NCBI RefSeq assembly: GCF_006363815.1
Contig: NZ_RRYT01000040.1
Span: 3,170-37,666, forward strand
Source of the DNA: Thermomonospora catenispora
GTDB taxonomy: Bacteria; Actinomycetota; Actinomycetes; Streptosporangiales; Streptosporangiaceae
Length of the DNA stretch: 34,497 nt
Direction: 5' to 3'
The notes under the pieces were generated by a model. That model made no database searches. It had not been told where the DNA came from and saw only the letters and a list, made by a program, of their open reading frames with translations. The translations under genes and the position numbers were made by a program. Shown here piece after piece: positions 16,180-24,475 of this stretch. Numbering within the stretch: position 1 is the first letter of the stretch; every line of letters begins with the position of its first letter.

Positions 16180-17247
16180 GTGGACGCCGCACTTGTACTC
16201 TCGCTCGCCGACCGGGTGGCCGCGCTCGCCACCCGCTCGAGCATGCACCCCGACGCCCGCGCGATCGGCGCGCGGGCCGACGAGTGGGCCCGCCTCCGGG
16301 GGCTGGTGACCGGCGACCCGGGCTCCTCCCCCCTGGGACGGGCGCGGCTCGACCGGCTGGCGGGCCGGATCTTCCCGCAGGCGCCCGCCGACCGGGTGGA
16401 GCTGTTCGCCCGCTGGCTGATCTGGACCTACGCCCTCGACGACGCGATCGACGACACCTCGGTGGGCAACTCGGCCACCGCCGTGCACGGCCTGTACGCC
16501 GACCTGCTGGGGACGCTGCGCCGCGGGCACGCCAAGCCGGAGGCGCGCCCGCTGGAGATCGCGCTGGCCGAGCTGTGGCGCCAGACGGTTCCGGGCACCG
16601 ATCCGCAGTGGCGGCGGCGCTTCCTGCGGCACATGGAGGAGCACCGGGCGGGTTGCGCCGAGGAGGCCGTGGACCGCCGCACCGGCCGGATGCCGACCCT
16701 GGAGGAGTTCCCCGGGCTGCGCCGCCGGACCGCCGCGCCGTTCCTGTTCGACCTGGTGGAACCGGTGCTGGGGGTGACGCTGGACGCCGGGCTGGCGGCC
16801 ACGCCGTCCTGGAAGGCGCTGATCGAGAGCACCGCCGACATGATCACCTGGGTGAACGACGTGATCTCCTACCCCAAGGAGAGCCGGCCCGGCGCCCCGC
16901 TCCCGGTGGGCAACTACGTGGCGGTGATCGGCGAGGTCCACCGGCTGGAGCCGGCGGAGGCCGCCCGGCGGGTGGTGGACCTGATCGCGCAACGCGCCCC
17001 GCAGGTCCGCAAGTCGGCCCGCGCCCTGGCCGCGGAGCTGGATCGGCTGCGGATCGGCCAGGAGGGCCGGCGGGACGCCGCCGCGGTCGTCCGCACCCTG
17101 CTGGCCGCGCCTCGCGCGCATCTGGACTGGCTCACCGAGACCGGTCGTTACACGCTGCCGGCCGCCGGCTCCCCCGTCGTCCCGCCGAGCCGCCCGGCCA
17201 CCGGCCTCGGCTCCCGCCTCGACGACCCCATCACCGGGCCGCGCTGA
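16180..17247 (+). CDS. Class I terpene synthase (terpene cyclase family)
   Basis: The 355-residue protein is all-helical with both metal-binding motifs of class I terpene cyclases. The aspartate-rich motif is at Asp87–Asp92 (ALDDAIDD), and a perfect NSE triad is NDVISYPKE with Asn226, Ser230 and Glu234. An arginine run (181–183) about 45 residues before Asn226 fits the diphosphate-sensor Arg, and the C-terminal Arg323–Tyr324 pair fits the conserved RY motif. It should ionise a prenyl diphosphate (FPP or GPP or GGPP) and cyclise it; the product cannot be predicted. The length excludes the two-domain geosmin synthase. No prenyltransferase or P450 is adjacent; an ArsR-type regulator and an MFS exporter follow. 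The start is GTG 16180. Confidence 0.88.
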   Translation: MDAALVLSLADRVAALATRSSMHPDARAIGARADEWARLRGLVTGDPGSSPLGRARLDRLAGRIFPQAPADRVELFARWLIWTYALDDAIDDTSVGNSATAVHGLYADLLGTLRRGHAKPEARPLEIALAELWRQTVPGTDPQWRRRFLRHMEEHRAGCAEEAVDRRTGRMPTLEEFPGLRRRTAAPFLFDLVEPVLGVTLDAGLAATPSWKALIESTADMITWVNDVISYPKESRPGAPLPVGNYVAVIGEVHRLEPAEAARRVVDLIAQRAPQVRKSARALAAELDRLRIGQEGRRDAAAVVRTLLAAPRAHLDWLTETGRYTLPAAGSPVVPPSRPATGLGSRLDDPITGPR

Positions 17248-17312
17248 CACCCGCGCCGTCGGCGGACGTCGCGCCGGCGGGGTCGGTCCCGAGGCCGTCC
17301 GCAAAGGAGCGG

Positions 17313-18317
17313 CTACGACGTGGCGGCCTCCGACCGGCCCGCGAGCGCGTCCCCCAGCGGGGTGCGGACGTAGAGGACGTGGCGGCCCATCCGGCGGCCG
17401 GCGACCAGGCCGCAGTCGCGCAGCACGGCCAGGTGCTGGCTGACCGCGCCGGGGGTGACGCCGAGCCGCCGGGCCAGCTCGGTGGTCGAGGACGGGGACC
17501 GCAGACCGGTCAGCACGGCGGCCCGGCCCCGGCCGAGCAGGGCCGCCAGCGCGTCGGGAGGGGCGGCGGAGGCCGTCTCCCACAGGGTGGCCACCGCGTA
17601 CGGCGGATAGACCAGCTGCGGCTGGTAGGGCGGGAGCATCGCCAGGACGTCCGGCCAGGCGAACGCGCTGGGCACCAGCAGCATCCCCTGGCCGCCCAGC
17701 ACGGCCCGTTCGGTGTAGGCGACGTTCACCCGGAGCCGTTCACCGTCCCAGCGCACCCGCTGGTGCAGGTCGGCGAACAGGCCCTCGGTGCCGCGCTCGG
17801 CCAGCGCCCGCGTCCGGCGCAGCACGTCGGCCTCCAGCAGGTCGCGCACCCGCGGCCAGTGCGGCTCCAGCGCGGCCTCCCAGTAGGCGGCCAGCAGATC
17901 GGTCAGCAGGGCGAGCGTCCGCCGCGGATCGGCGGCCAGTTCGCGCCGCAGCGGGGCGGTCCGCTCACGCTCGTGCCGCGACGCCCTCGGGTCGGCCTCC
18001 AGCCAGGCGATCTCCTCGGCGACCCGCTCGGGGGCGGTGGCCCGGAGAGCGGCCAGCTCATCGGCCAGATCCGGCAGCGGGGTCCGCGGCGGCGGCGTGA
18101 GGAAGTCGGGGATGTACCCCGTCGGGCCCACCAGCGCCCGCAGCGGATCCAGCCGCAGGCCCCGCAGACGCGGCCGGACGCGGCGCACCCACGGCAGGTG
18201 CAGCGCGTGCCGGGCCGGGTCGGCCAGCACCCGCAGGCTCGCCACCATCTCCCCCAGCGGGGAGAAGGCGAACCGCACCCGGGCCACATCGTCCGGGGTG
18301 AGAACGTACTCGATCAT
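17313..18317 (-). CDS. DUF5937/ArsR-family transcriptional regulator
   Basis: This 334-residue protein has a long N-terminal region (1–240) of the DUF5937 type, beginning with the characteristic FAFSPLGEMVASLRVLADP. Its C-terminal ArsR-like winged helix spans about 250–325, and its recognition region reads TTELARRLGVTPGAVSQHLAVLRDCGLV. Such proteins usually repress their own gene and an adjacent transporter. No metal-binding cysteine pair is visible in the helix, so a metal-sensing role is unlikely and the ligand is unknown. The ATG at 18317 touches a palindrome (TTTAGC-CACT-GCTAAA) that probably serves as the operator. It is divergent from the MFS gene and convergent with the terpene synthase. 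Confidence 0.85.
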   Translation of the reverse strand: MIEYVLTPDDVARVRFAFSPLGEMVASLRVLADPARHALHLPWVRRVRPRLRGLRLDPLRALVGPTGYIPDFLTPPPRTPLPDLADELAALRATAPERVAEEIAWLEADPRASRHERERTAPLRRELAADPRRTLALLTDLLAAYWEAALEPHWPRVRDLLEADVLRRTRALAERGTEGLFADLHQRVRWDGERLRVNVAYTERAVLGGQGMLLVPSAFAWPDVLAMLPPYQPQLVYPPYAVATLWETASAAPPDALAALLGRGRAAVLTGLRSPSSTTELARRLGVTPGAVSQHLAVLRDCGLVAGRRMGRHVLYVRTPLGDALAGRSEAATS

Positions 18318-18332
18318 TTAGCCACTGCTAAA
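18317..18332. promoter_or_regulatory. Operator-like palindrome in the ArsR–MFS divergent promoter
   Basis: TTTAGC and GCTAAA are exact reverse complements separated by CACT. The palindrome abuts the regulator start codon and lies 39 bp before the MFS ATG. A repressor bound here would block both promoters. Confidence 0.6.
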
Positions 18333-18371
18333 AGGATCGCACACGCCCCGGGCGCTTCCCAGACTCACCGC

Positions 18372-19610
18372 ATGACCACGACGACCGAGGTGGCCAAGCC
18401 CACCCGACTGCCGACGTTCCTGCACAAGCGGATCGGCGGGATGCCCCGCCCCTTCTGGGTGCTGTGGGCGGGCACGCTGATCAACCGGCTCGGCACCATG
18501 GTGGAGCCGTTCCTGGGGCTGTACCTGACCGAGATGCGCGGGCTCACCCTCGGGCAGGCCGGGACGGTGATGGCGCTGCTCGGGCTGGGATCGGTGTTCG
18601 CGCAGATCATCGGGGGCGCACTGGCCGACCGGATCGGACGGCGGGCCACCCTGGTGCTGGCGATGACGCTGAACGCGACGGGCCTGCTGGCGCTCGGCTA
18701 CGCGCAGGGGCTGCCCGCGATCATGGCGTCGGCGCTGCTGCTCGGGCTGGTGCTGGACATGTTCCGGCCGGCGTCCTCGGCGATGGTCGCCGACCTGATC
18801 TCACCGGACGAGCGGCCCCGGGCGTTCGGGCTGCTGTTCTGGGCGGTCAACCTGGGGTTCGCGGTGGCGATGGTGCTGGGCGGCACGCTGGCCCGGGCCG
18901 GCTATCTGTGGCTGTTCTGGGTGGACGCGGCCACCTGCCTGGTGTTCGGGCTGCTGATCTGGCGGGCGGTGCCGGAGACGCGGGCGCGCCGGGCCAAGGG
19001 CGAACGCGAGCCGGGCGGATTCGGGGACGTGCTGCGCGACCTCGTCATGGTCGGGTACACGCTGGTGGCGTTGGCGCTCACGTTCGTGCAGATGCAGGCG
19101 TTCACCACGCTGCCGTTGGCGATGCGGGAGGGCGGGCTGTCGCCGCAGGCGTACGGGCTGGCGATGGCGGTCAACGGCGTGCTGATCGTCCTGGTGCAGC
19201 CGGTGGTGAACAACTGGCTGACGCGCCGCGATCACAGCCGGGTCGTCATCGTCGGGCTGGCGCTGACGGGGACGGGCGTCGCGCTCCACGCCGTCGCCGC
19301 CACGCTGTGGGCGCACGCGACGGCGGTGGCGGTATGGACGCTGGGCGAGATCGCCGTCGCGTCGGTGGGCCAGGCGGTGGTCGCCGACCTGGCGCCCGAG
19401 CACCTGCGCGGCCGCTACAGCGCGCTGTGGGGGGTGGCCTGGTCGGGCGGGTTCCTGCTGGCCCCGCTGGGCGGCACCCGGCTGCTGGAGATCGGCGCGC
19501 CGGTGCTGTGGCTGACCTGCACAGCGATCTGCGCCGCGGCGACGGCCGGCATGCTGGCGCTGGCGCCCGCCGTCCGCCGGGCCCACGCGCGGGCGCTGCA
19601 GAGGGCGTGA
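18372..19610 (+). CDS. MFS transporter (drug/metabolite exporter, DHA1-like)
   Basis: This 412-residue integral membrane protein has about 12 helices. MFS motif A is visible as GGALADRIGRRATLV after the second helix. PASSAMVADLISPDERPRAFGL and the second-half EHLRGRYSAL match the MdtH-like group of proton-driven multidrug exporters. Its substrate is unknown; it could export the terpenoid made next door or be an unrelated resistance pump. The ATG at 18372 is preceded by CAGACT at -12 to -7, a weak leaderless-type -10. It is divergent from the DUF5937/ArsR gene and probably regulated by it. Confidence 0.87.
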   Translation: MTTTTEVAKPTRLPTFLHKRIGGMPRPFWVLWAGTLINRLGTMVEPFLGLYLTEMRGLTLGQAGTVMALLGLGSVFAQIIGGALADRIGRRATLVLAMTLNATGLLALGYAQGLPAIMASALLLGLVLDMFRPASSAMVADLISPDERPRAFGLLFWAVNLGFAVAMVLGGTLARAGYLWLFWVDAATCLVFGLLIWRAVPETRARRAKGEREPGGFGDVLRDLVMVGYTLVALALTFVQMQAFTTLPLAMREGGLSPQAYGLAMAVNGVLIVLVQPVVNNWLTRRDHSRVVIVGLALTGTGVALHAVAATLWAHATAVAVWTLGEIAVASVGQAVVADLAPEHLRGRYSALWGVAWSGGFLLAPLGGTRLLEIGAPVLWLTCTAICAAATAGMLALAPAVRRAHARALQRA

Positions 19611-19641
19611 CCCGACGGCCCGGCCGGTGATCTCCGCCGCC

Positions 19642-19647
19642 TACCCT
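19642..19647 (+). promoter_or_regulatory. -10 hexamer TACCCT for nadE, leaderless geometry
   Basis: TACCCT lies at -12 to -7 relative to the GTG at 19654. It gives nadE its own promoter despite the MFS gene ending only 43 nt upstream. Confidence 0.65.
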
Positions 19648-19653
19648 GGGGAC

Positions 19654-21417
19654 GTGGCACAGCTCCGATTGGCTCTCGCTCAGGTGAACCCCACGGTCGG
19701 CGACCTGGAGGGGAACGCGGACCTGATCGTGCAATGGTCGCGGCGCGCCGCCGAGGCCGGCGCGCACCTGGTCGCCTTCCCCGAGATGATGCTCACCGGC
19801 TACCCGGTGGAGGACCTGGCGCTGCGCGCGTCGTTCGTCGAGGCCTCCCGGCGGACGCTGGAGCGCACGGCGCGCCGGCTGGCCGACGAGGGCCTGGGGG
19901 CGCTGCCGGTGGTGACCGGCTACCTGGACCGGCTGGGCGTCTCCCGGCCCGGGCAGCCGGCGGGCGCGCCGCTCAACGCGCTGGCCTGGCTGCACGCCGG
20001 CCGGGTCGCGGCCCGCTCGGCCAAGCACCACCTGCCCAACTACGGGGTGTTCGACGAGTTCCGCTACTTCGTGCGCGGCGACCGGCTGCCGGTGGTGCGG
20101 GTGGCCGGCGTCGACGTCGCCACGGCGATCTGCGAGGACCTGTGGCAGGACGGCGGCCCGGTCGGCGTGACCCGCACGGCCGGAGCCGGGCTGCTGCTGG
20201 TGATCAACGGATCGCCGTACGAGCGCAGCAAGGACGACGTGCGGCTGGAGCTGGTCGCCCGGCGGGCCCGGGAGGCGGGCTGCACGCTGGCCTACGTGAA
20301 CATGATCGGCGGGCAGGACGAGCTGGTCTTCGACGGCGACTCGATGATCGTGGGGCCGGACGGCGGGCTGCTGGCGCGCGCCGAGCCGTTCGCCGAGCGG
20401 TTGCTGGTGGCGGACCTGACGCTGCCCGCCGCCACGACGCCGCCCCGCTCCCGGCGGGTGGACGCGGCGGACGGGACCGCGATCACGATCGAGCACACGG
20501 TGATCTCCGCCGACCCGGTGCCCGCCTACGAGCCCGCCCCGCCGCCGATCGCCGAACCGCTGGACGACCTGGCCGAGGTGTACCGGGCGCTGGTGCTGGG
20601 GGTGCGCGACTACGTCCGCAAGAACGGGTTCCGCTCGGTGATCTGCGGATTGTCCGGCGGCATCGACTCGGCGCTGGTCGCCACCATCGCCGCCGACGCC
20701 ATCGGCCCGGAGAACGTGCACGTGGTGCTGCTGCCCAGCCGGTACTCCTCCGACCACTCGGTCGCCGACGCCGAGGAGCTGGTCAGGAGACAGGGCCTGC
20801 AGGCCCGCACCGTGCCGATCAACGACATGGTGGAGGCCTTCGAGCGGCAGTTGAAGCCGACCGGGCTGGCCGAGGAGAACCTCCAGGCCCGGGTGCGGGC
20901 GGTGGTGTGGATGGCGCTGTCCAACCAGGAGGACCACCTGGTTCTGACCACCGGCAACAAAAGCGAGCTGGCCACCGGCTACTCCACCCTGTACGGCGAC
21001 TCCGCCGGCGGGTTCGGCCCGATCAAGGACGTGATGAAGACGATGGTCTGGGCGCTGGCGCGGTGGCGCAACGCCCAGGCCGAGGCCGCCGGGCGGACCC
21101 CGCCGATCCCGCAGCGGATCATCGACAAGCCGCCGTCGGCCGAGCTGCGTCCCGGGCAGCTCGACACCGACTCGCTGCCCGACTACGAGGTGCTGGACGC
21201 CCTGCTGCACGACTACGTCGAACGCGATCTGGGCCGCGACGCGCTGATCGCCGCCGGTCACGACGCCGCCCTGGTGGAACGCGTCATCCGGCTGGTCGAC
21301 CGGGCCGAGTACAAGCGCCGCCAGTACCCGCCCGGCCCCAAGATCACCCCGAAGAACTTCGGCCGCGACCGCCGGCTGCCCATCACCAACCGCTGGCGCG
21401 AGCCCTCCACCGGTTGA
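19654..21417 (+). CDS. nadE: Glutamine-dependent NAD+ synthetase
   Basis: NadE amidates nicotinic acid adenine dinucleotide to NAD+, using glutamine as ammonia donor. The 587-residue protein has an N-terminal nitrilase-type glutaminase (about 1–270) with the Glu-Lys-Cys triad. These are Glu44 in FPEMMLTGYP, Lys124 in AKHHLPNYGVFDE and Cys160 in AICEDLWQDG. The C-terminal synthetase (about 300–587) has the PP-loop LSGGIDSAL (334–339) and the NKSELATGYSTLYGD block. It shares its glutamine dependence with the nearby nitrogen genes, but no shared control is seen. GTG 19654 is chosen from the -10 geometry and the conserved N-terminus QLRLALAQVNPTVGD. Confidence 0.97.
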   Translation: MAQLRLALAQVNPTVGDLEGNADLIVQWSRRAAEAGAHLVAFPEMMLTGYPVEDLALRASFVEASRRTLERTARRLADEGLGALPVVTGYLDRLGVSRPGQPAGAPLNALAWLHAGRVAARSAKHHLPNYGVFDEFRYFVRGDRLPVVRVAGVDVATAICEDLWQDGGPVGVTRTAGAGLLLVINGSPYERSKDDVRLELVARRAREAGCTLAYVNMIGGQDELVFDGDSMIVGPDGGLLARAEPFAERLLVADLTLPAATTPPRSRRVDAADGTAITIEHTVISADPVPAYEPAPPPIAEPLDDLAEVYRALVLGVRDYVRKNGFRSVICGLSGGIDSALVATIAADAIGPENVHVVLLPSRYSSDHSVADAEELVRRQGLQARTVPINDMVEAFERQLKPTGLAEENLQARVRAVVWMALSNQEDHLVLTTGNKSELATGYSTLYGDSAGGFGPIKDVMKTMVWALARWRNAQAEAAGRTPPIPQRIIDKPPSAELRPGQLDTDSLPDYEVLDALLHDYVERDLGRDALIAAGHDAALVERVIRLVDRAEYKRRQYPPGPKITPKNFGRDRRLPITNRWREPSTG

Positions 21418-21481
21418 GGACGGCCCGCGCCCGCGGGGCGATCCGATCGCATCGGGCGGGACGGGCGGTGTCAGGACGGCT

Positions 21482-21509
21482 CGTGCCGGGGCGGTCGGCG
21501 CCCGGCACG
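21482..21509. terminator. Hairpin downstream of nadE
   Basis: 9-bp perfect arms CGTGCCGGG and CCCGGCACG flank a 10-nt loop, 64 nt after the nadE stop. Confidence 0.5.
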
Positions 21510-21546
21510 GATCACCCGGACGACCGTCGCCGGCGCGGTCCGTGTC

Positions 21547-21571
21547 CGACCGTCCCGGGTCGGGACGGTCG
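21547..21571. terminator. Hairpin between nadE and the gene relic
   Basis: 11-bp perfect arms CGACCGTCCCG and CGGGACGGTCG flank GGT. It lies between nadE and the convergent relic and could serve either strand. Confidence 0.55.
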
Positions 21572-21618
21572 ATGCCCGAGGCGCCGCGCCGCGCGGTCGG
21601 CGGCCGGGCCGGACCGCG

Positions 21619-21990
21619 CTAGCGCCGCCAGAAGCGGCGGCGCGGGCGGGGCTCGTCCACCGCGGCGCGGGTGGCCGGGTCCAGCCTCACCAGCGACCGG
21701 TCGGGGCCGTACCAGAACGCCTCCGGCGAGCACGGGTCGTCGGAGGCGGCGTGCATGTCCGCGACGACCTCGGCCAGCACGGGCAGCACCGCCCCGGCCC
21801 CGGGGGCTTGACCGGGTGCAGCAGGATCGTGCCGTGCGTGGGGATCGCCATCAGCGATCCCACCGTCCCGCGTCGGGCAGGAACCGCTCCAGCTCGGTGG
21901 AGAGCGCCGACACGTACCGGCAGCCCGGTTTGGTGACGACCCGGGCAGTGCGCAGACCCGCACGCCCCGTTCATCGGACGCCGCCGAGGA
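21619..21990 (-). pseudogene. Frameshifted gene relic (C-terminal part only)
   Basis: Reading the minus strand, protein-like segments appear in successive frames. One near 21870–21955 reads RVVTKPGCRYVSALSTELE. The next, near 21810–21875, reads SLMAIPTHGTILLHPVK. The last, 21619 to about 21805, reads AVLPVLAEVVADMHAASDD then FWYGPDRSLVRLD and ends at a TAG. Each has normal residue composition only in its own frame, and the frame changes fall in G/C runs. This is what a decaying gene or one with sequencing indels looks like. The order of segments faintly recalls the C-terminal part of DUF1444-like proteins, but that is a guess. No start or N-terminal half is visible; a hairpin (21993–22010) abuts its 5' side. 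Confidence 0.5.
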
Positions 21991-21992
21991 GA

Positions 21993-22030
21993 CCCCCGCC
22001 TTCAGACGGGGGGGAGGCCGGCCTCCTCCC
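21993..22030. repeat. Compound hairpin resembling an IS605/TnpB element end
   Basis: CCCCCG and CGGGGG enclose CCTTCAGA, followed at once by the perfect 14-bp palindrome GGAGGCCGGCCTCC (22013–22026) and a C-run. The first stem-loop recalls, from memory, the right-end hairpins of actinobacterial IS200/IS605-type elements. No transposase or TnpB reading frame is present nearby. Confidence 0.4.
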
Positions 22031-22254
22031 CCGCAGGAGCCCCGGGAGATCGAGGCCTCGTCGACGCTCCCCGGGCTGGGCGGAGCCGACGGCCGGCCGC
22101 CGACCGTCCTGCCGACGGTCGGGATGACGGCGTCGCCGACCGGCATGACGATGCCGCGCCCCGACGTCCATGCCTCTGGCGGCGGTGGTCGGCGGCGCGG
22201 CGCTGCCGCCGCCGCGGCGCGGCGGGCGTCGCGACCGCCGGCGGCCTCGGGCGG
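22031..22254. other. Non-coding or degraded stretch
   Basis: I see no convincing gene. Open frames here have compositions dominated by Arg, Pro and Ala, typical of chance frames at this GC content. Together with the relic and hairpins, bases 21418–22254 form the longest stretch without an intact gene in the window. Confidence 0.6.
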
Positions 22255-24384
22255 TCAGCCGCGGTGGTGGTTCTCACCCGGCCACGCCTGCGGGGGCTCC
22301 TCGGGCTCGGGGTCGACGCCGGGGACGATCTGCTCGCACCACACGACCTTGCCGGAGGCGGTGCGGCGGCTCCCCCACCGATGCGCGAGCTGGCTGACCA
22401 CCAGCAGGCCCCGGCCGTTCTCGTCGTCGTCGTGGGCGTGCCGCAGCCTGGGCAGCGCCGCGGACCGGTCCAACACCTCCAGGACCAGGGTGCGCTCCAG
22501 CAGCATCCGAAGCTGGATCGGCCCCGGGGCGTACCGCAGCGCGTTGGTGATCAGCTCCGAGGCCAGCAGCTCGGTGGTGTAGGACAGCTCATCCAGCTCC
22601 CAGCGGTCCAGCTGGGTGCGCACCAGCCCGCGGGCGCGTTTGACCGCGGCCGGGTCGGCGGGCAGCGTCCAGCAGACCCGGCGGTCGTCCGGCAGCCGCC
22701 GCAGCCGGGCGATGAGGACGGCGATGTCGTCGCGGTGGTGGTCGGCGTAGACGCCGCCGAGGGTGGCCTTGGCCAGCTCCTCCATCGGCCGCACGGCGCT
22801 GTCGGGGCCGAACACCTCGCGCAGCCGCTCCAGGCCGTCGTCGATGTCCCGGCCGCGGTTCTCCACCAGGCCGTCGGTGTAGATGACGAAGACGCTGCCG
22901 TCCTCGACCTCGAAGACCCGGCTGGTGATCGCGCCGCCGGACACCCCCAGCGGCGGGGCTGGCGGCACCTCCAGGTACTCGTTGGTGCCGTCGGGCCGGA
23001 CCAGCAACGGCGGCAGATGCCCGGCCGAGGCGATCTCCAGGGTGCCGGTGCCGGCGTCGTACACCGCGTACACGCAGGTGGCGAAGTGCGGCTCCTGCTC
23101 GCCGAGCTCGATCATCAGCTCGTGCAGCACGTGCAGCGCGTCGGCCGGCGGGTACTCCAGGTTGGCCAGCGTGTGCAGGGCGGTGCGCAGCCGGCCCATG
23201 GTGACCGCGGCGCGCACTCCATGCCCGGCCACGTCGCCGACGATCAGGGCGACCCGCGCGCCGGGCAGCGCGATCGACTCGTACCAGTCGCCGCCGACCT
23301 CCACCAGCTTGCTGCCGGGCAGGTAGCGATGCCGGACCTCCACCGACGAGGGCGCCGACAGCCGGTTGGGCAGCAGGCTGCGCTGCAGGGCGAGGGCGGT
23401 GGCGCGCTCCCGGCTGAACCGGCGGGCGTTGTCGATGACGATGGCGGCGCGGGAGGCGAACTCCATGCCGATCTCGACGTCGTAGCGGTCGAACCGGCGA
23501 TAGCCCGGGACGCGGGTGCACACCAGCAGACCGAGCAGGGTGCCGTGGGCGATCAGCGGCAGCAGCACCATCGAGGTGCCGGTGAGCAGCTCGGCCACCG
23601 GGGGGCGCCGCCAGATCCGGGCGATCTCGGCCGCCTGCTCGGCGTCGACCTGCGGCAGATGCACCGGCCGAGCGGTGTCCAGGCATTCCCGGTACGGCGT
23701 GCCCTCCGGGTACACCAGCACCTCGCCCTGCGGGAAGGTCGCCGACCACATGGCGTTGCCGTCGTCGGAGGTGACGGCCAGCCGGCGCAGCACCGCGTCG
23801 CCGGACTCGGCGTGCACCTCGTCGGCGGCGACCAGGCTCTCCAGCACCAGCACCGTCGCGGTGGTGCAAAAGTGCGGGACGACCACGTCGACCAGTCCTT
23901 TGGCGGTCTGGTCCAGGTCCAGGGAGGCGCCGAACCGGGTGAGCGGGTCGTCCAGCAGCGCGCGGCGCATCCGCGCCGGGTCCTGGAACCGCTCGCCGGC
24001 GGGCAGCGCCACCCGGATGTGCAGCAGCGCGGCGGGGGCGGGCCCGGCCTCGGCGGACACCAGCGGCTGGGCGGTGACGACGGCGTCGGTCAGGGTCTCG
24101 TCGGCGCGGCGCACCGACAGCACGGCGGTGCGCTCCTGGCCTCCGGCGACCGCCTCCAGCAGCCCTTCCAGATCCCGCTCGGCGTCGTCGGCGACCAGCG
24201 AGCCGATGAACCGGCCGAGCAGCTCCTCGGGCCGGTGTCCGAGCACCGCGGGGGCGTTGCCGCCGCACTGCACCACCCGTCCGGACCGGTCGATGCCCAG
24301 CACCAGGGTCCGCGAATCGGAGTCGGCTGCCGGCACCGGTCCCGGCTGGGCGCTCCCTGTGCGGGGTGGCGGCACCTTAGTCAC
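22255..24384 (-). CDS. PAS–GAF–SpoIIE phosphatase–ATPase sensor protein
   Basis: This is a 709-residue soluble multidomain signalling protein. From the N-terminus it has a PAS-like domain (about 25–110, VLGIDRSGRVVQCGGNAPAVLG), a GAF-like domain (about 140–310) and a PP2C/SpoIIE serine phosphatase. The phosphatase (about 335–550) contains VGGDWYESIALPGARVAL, GDVAGHG and VIYTDGLVENR. An anti-sigma-factor-type ATPase follows (about 565–690, N-box ELITNALRYA and G-box GRGLLVVSQLAHRWG). Such proteins couple a sensed signal to dephosphorylation of anti-anti-sigma factors; the kinase domain may phosphorylate the same partner. No partner gene is adjacent. I chose GTG 24384 (AGGAG 5 nt upstream) over an upstream TTG at 24411. 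Confidence 0.88.
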   Translation of the reverse strand: MTKVPPPRTGSAQPGPVPAADSDSRTLVLGIDRSGRVVQCGGNAPAVLGHRPEELLGRFIGSLVADDAERDLEGLLEAVAGGQERTAVLSVRRADETLTDAVVTAQPLVSAEAGPAPAALLHIRVALPAGERFQDPARMRRALLDDPLTRFGASLDLDQTAKGLVDVVVPHFCTTATVLVLESLVAADEVHAESGDAVLRRLAVTSDDGNAMWSATFPQGEVLVYPEGTPYRECLDTARPVHLPQVDAEQAAEIARIWRRPPVAELLTGTSMVLLPLIAHGTLLGLLVCTRVPGYRRFDRYDVEIGMEFASRAAIVIDNARRFSRERATALALQRSLLPNRLSAPSSVEVRHRYLPGSKLVEVGGDWYESIALPGARVALIVGDVAGHGVRAAVTMGRLRTALHTLANLEYPPADALHVLHELMIELGEQEPHFATCVYAVYDAGTGTLEIASAGHLPPLLVRPDGTNEYLEVPPAPPLGVSGGAITSRVFEVEDGSVFVIYTDGLVENRGRDIDDGLERLREVFGPDSAVRPMEELAKATLGGVYADHHRDDIAVLIARLRRLPDDRRVCWTLPADPAAVKRARGLVRTQLDRWELDELSYTTELLASELITNALRYAPGPIQLRMLLERTLVLEVLDRSAALPRLRHAHDDDENGRGLLVVSQLAHRWGSRRTASGKVVWCEQIVPGVDPEPEEPPQAWPGENHHRG

Positions 24385-24475
24385 CTCTGCTCCTGCCCAC
24401 CGATCGTGCAACGGCTTCCCAGCGCTCAGTATGGGGCATAGCCCGCCGCAGGGGGGAGAAGATCACACCGATGGT

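Noticed and set aside
22031-22254. Small plus- and minus-strand open frames in the non-coding stretch
   Set aside because: Composition is dominated by Arg, Ala and Pro, with no start signal or motif.
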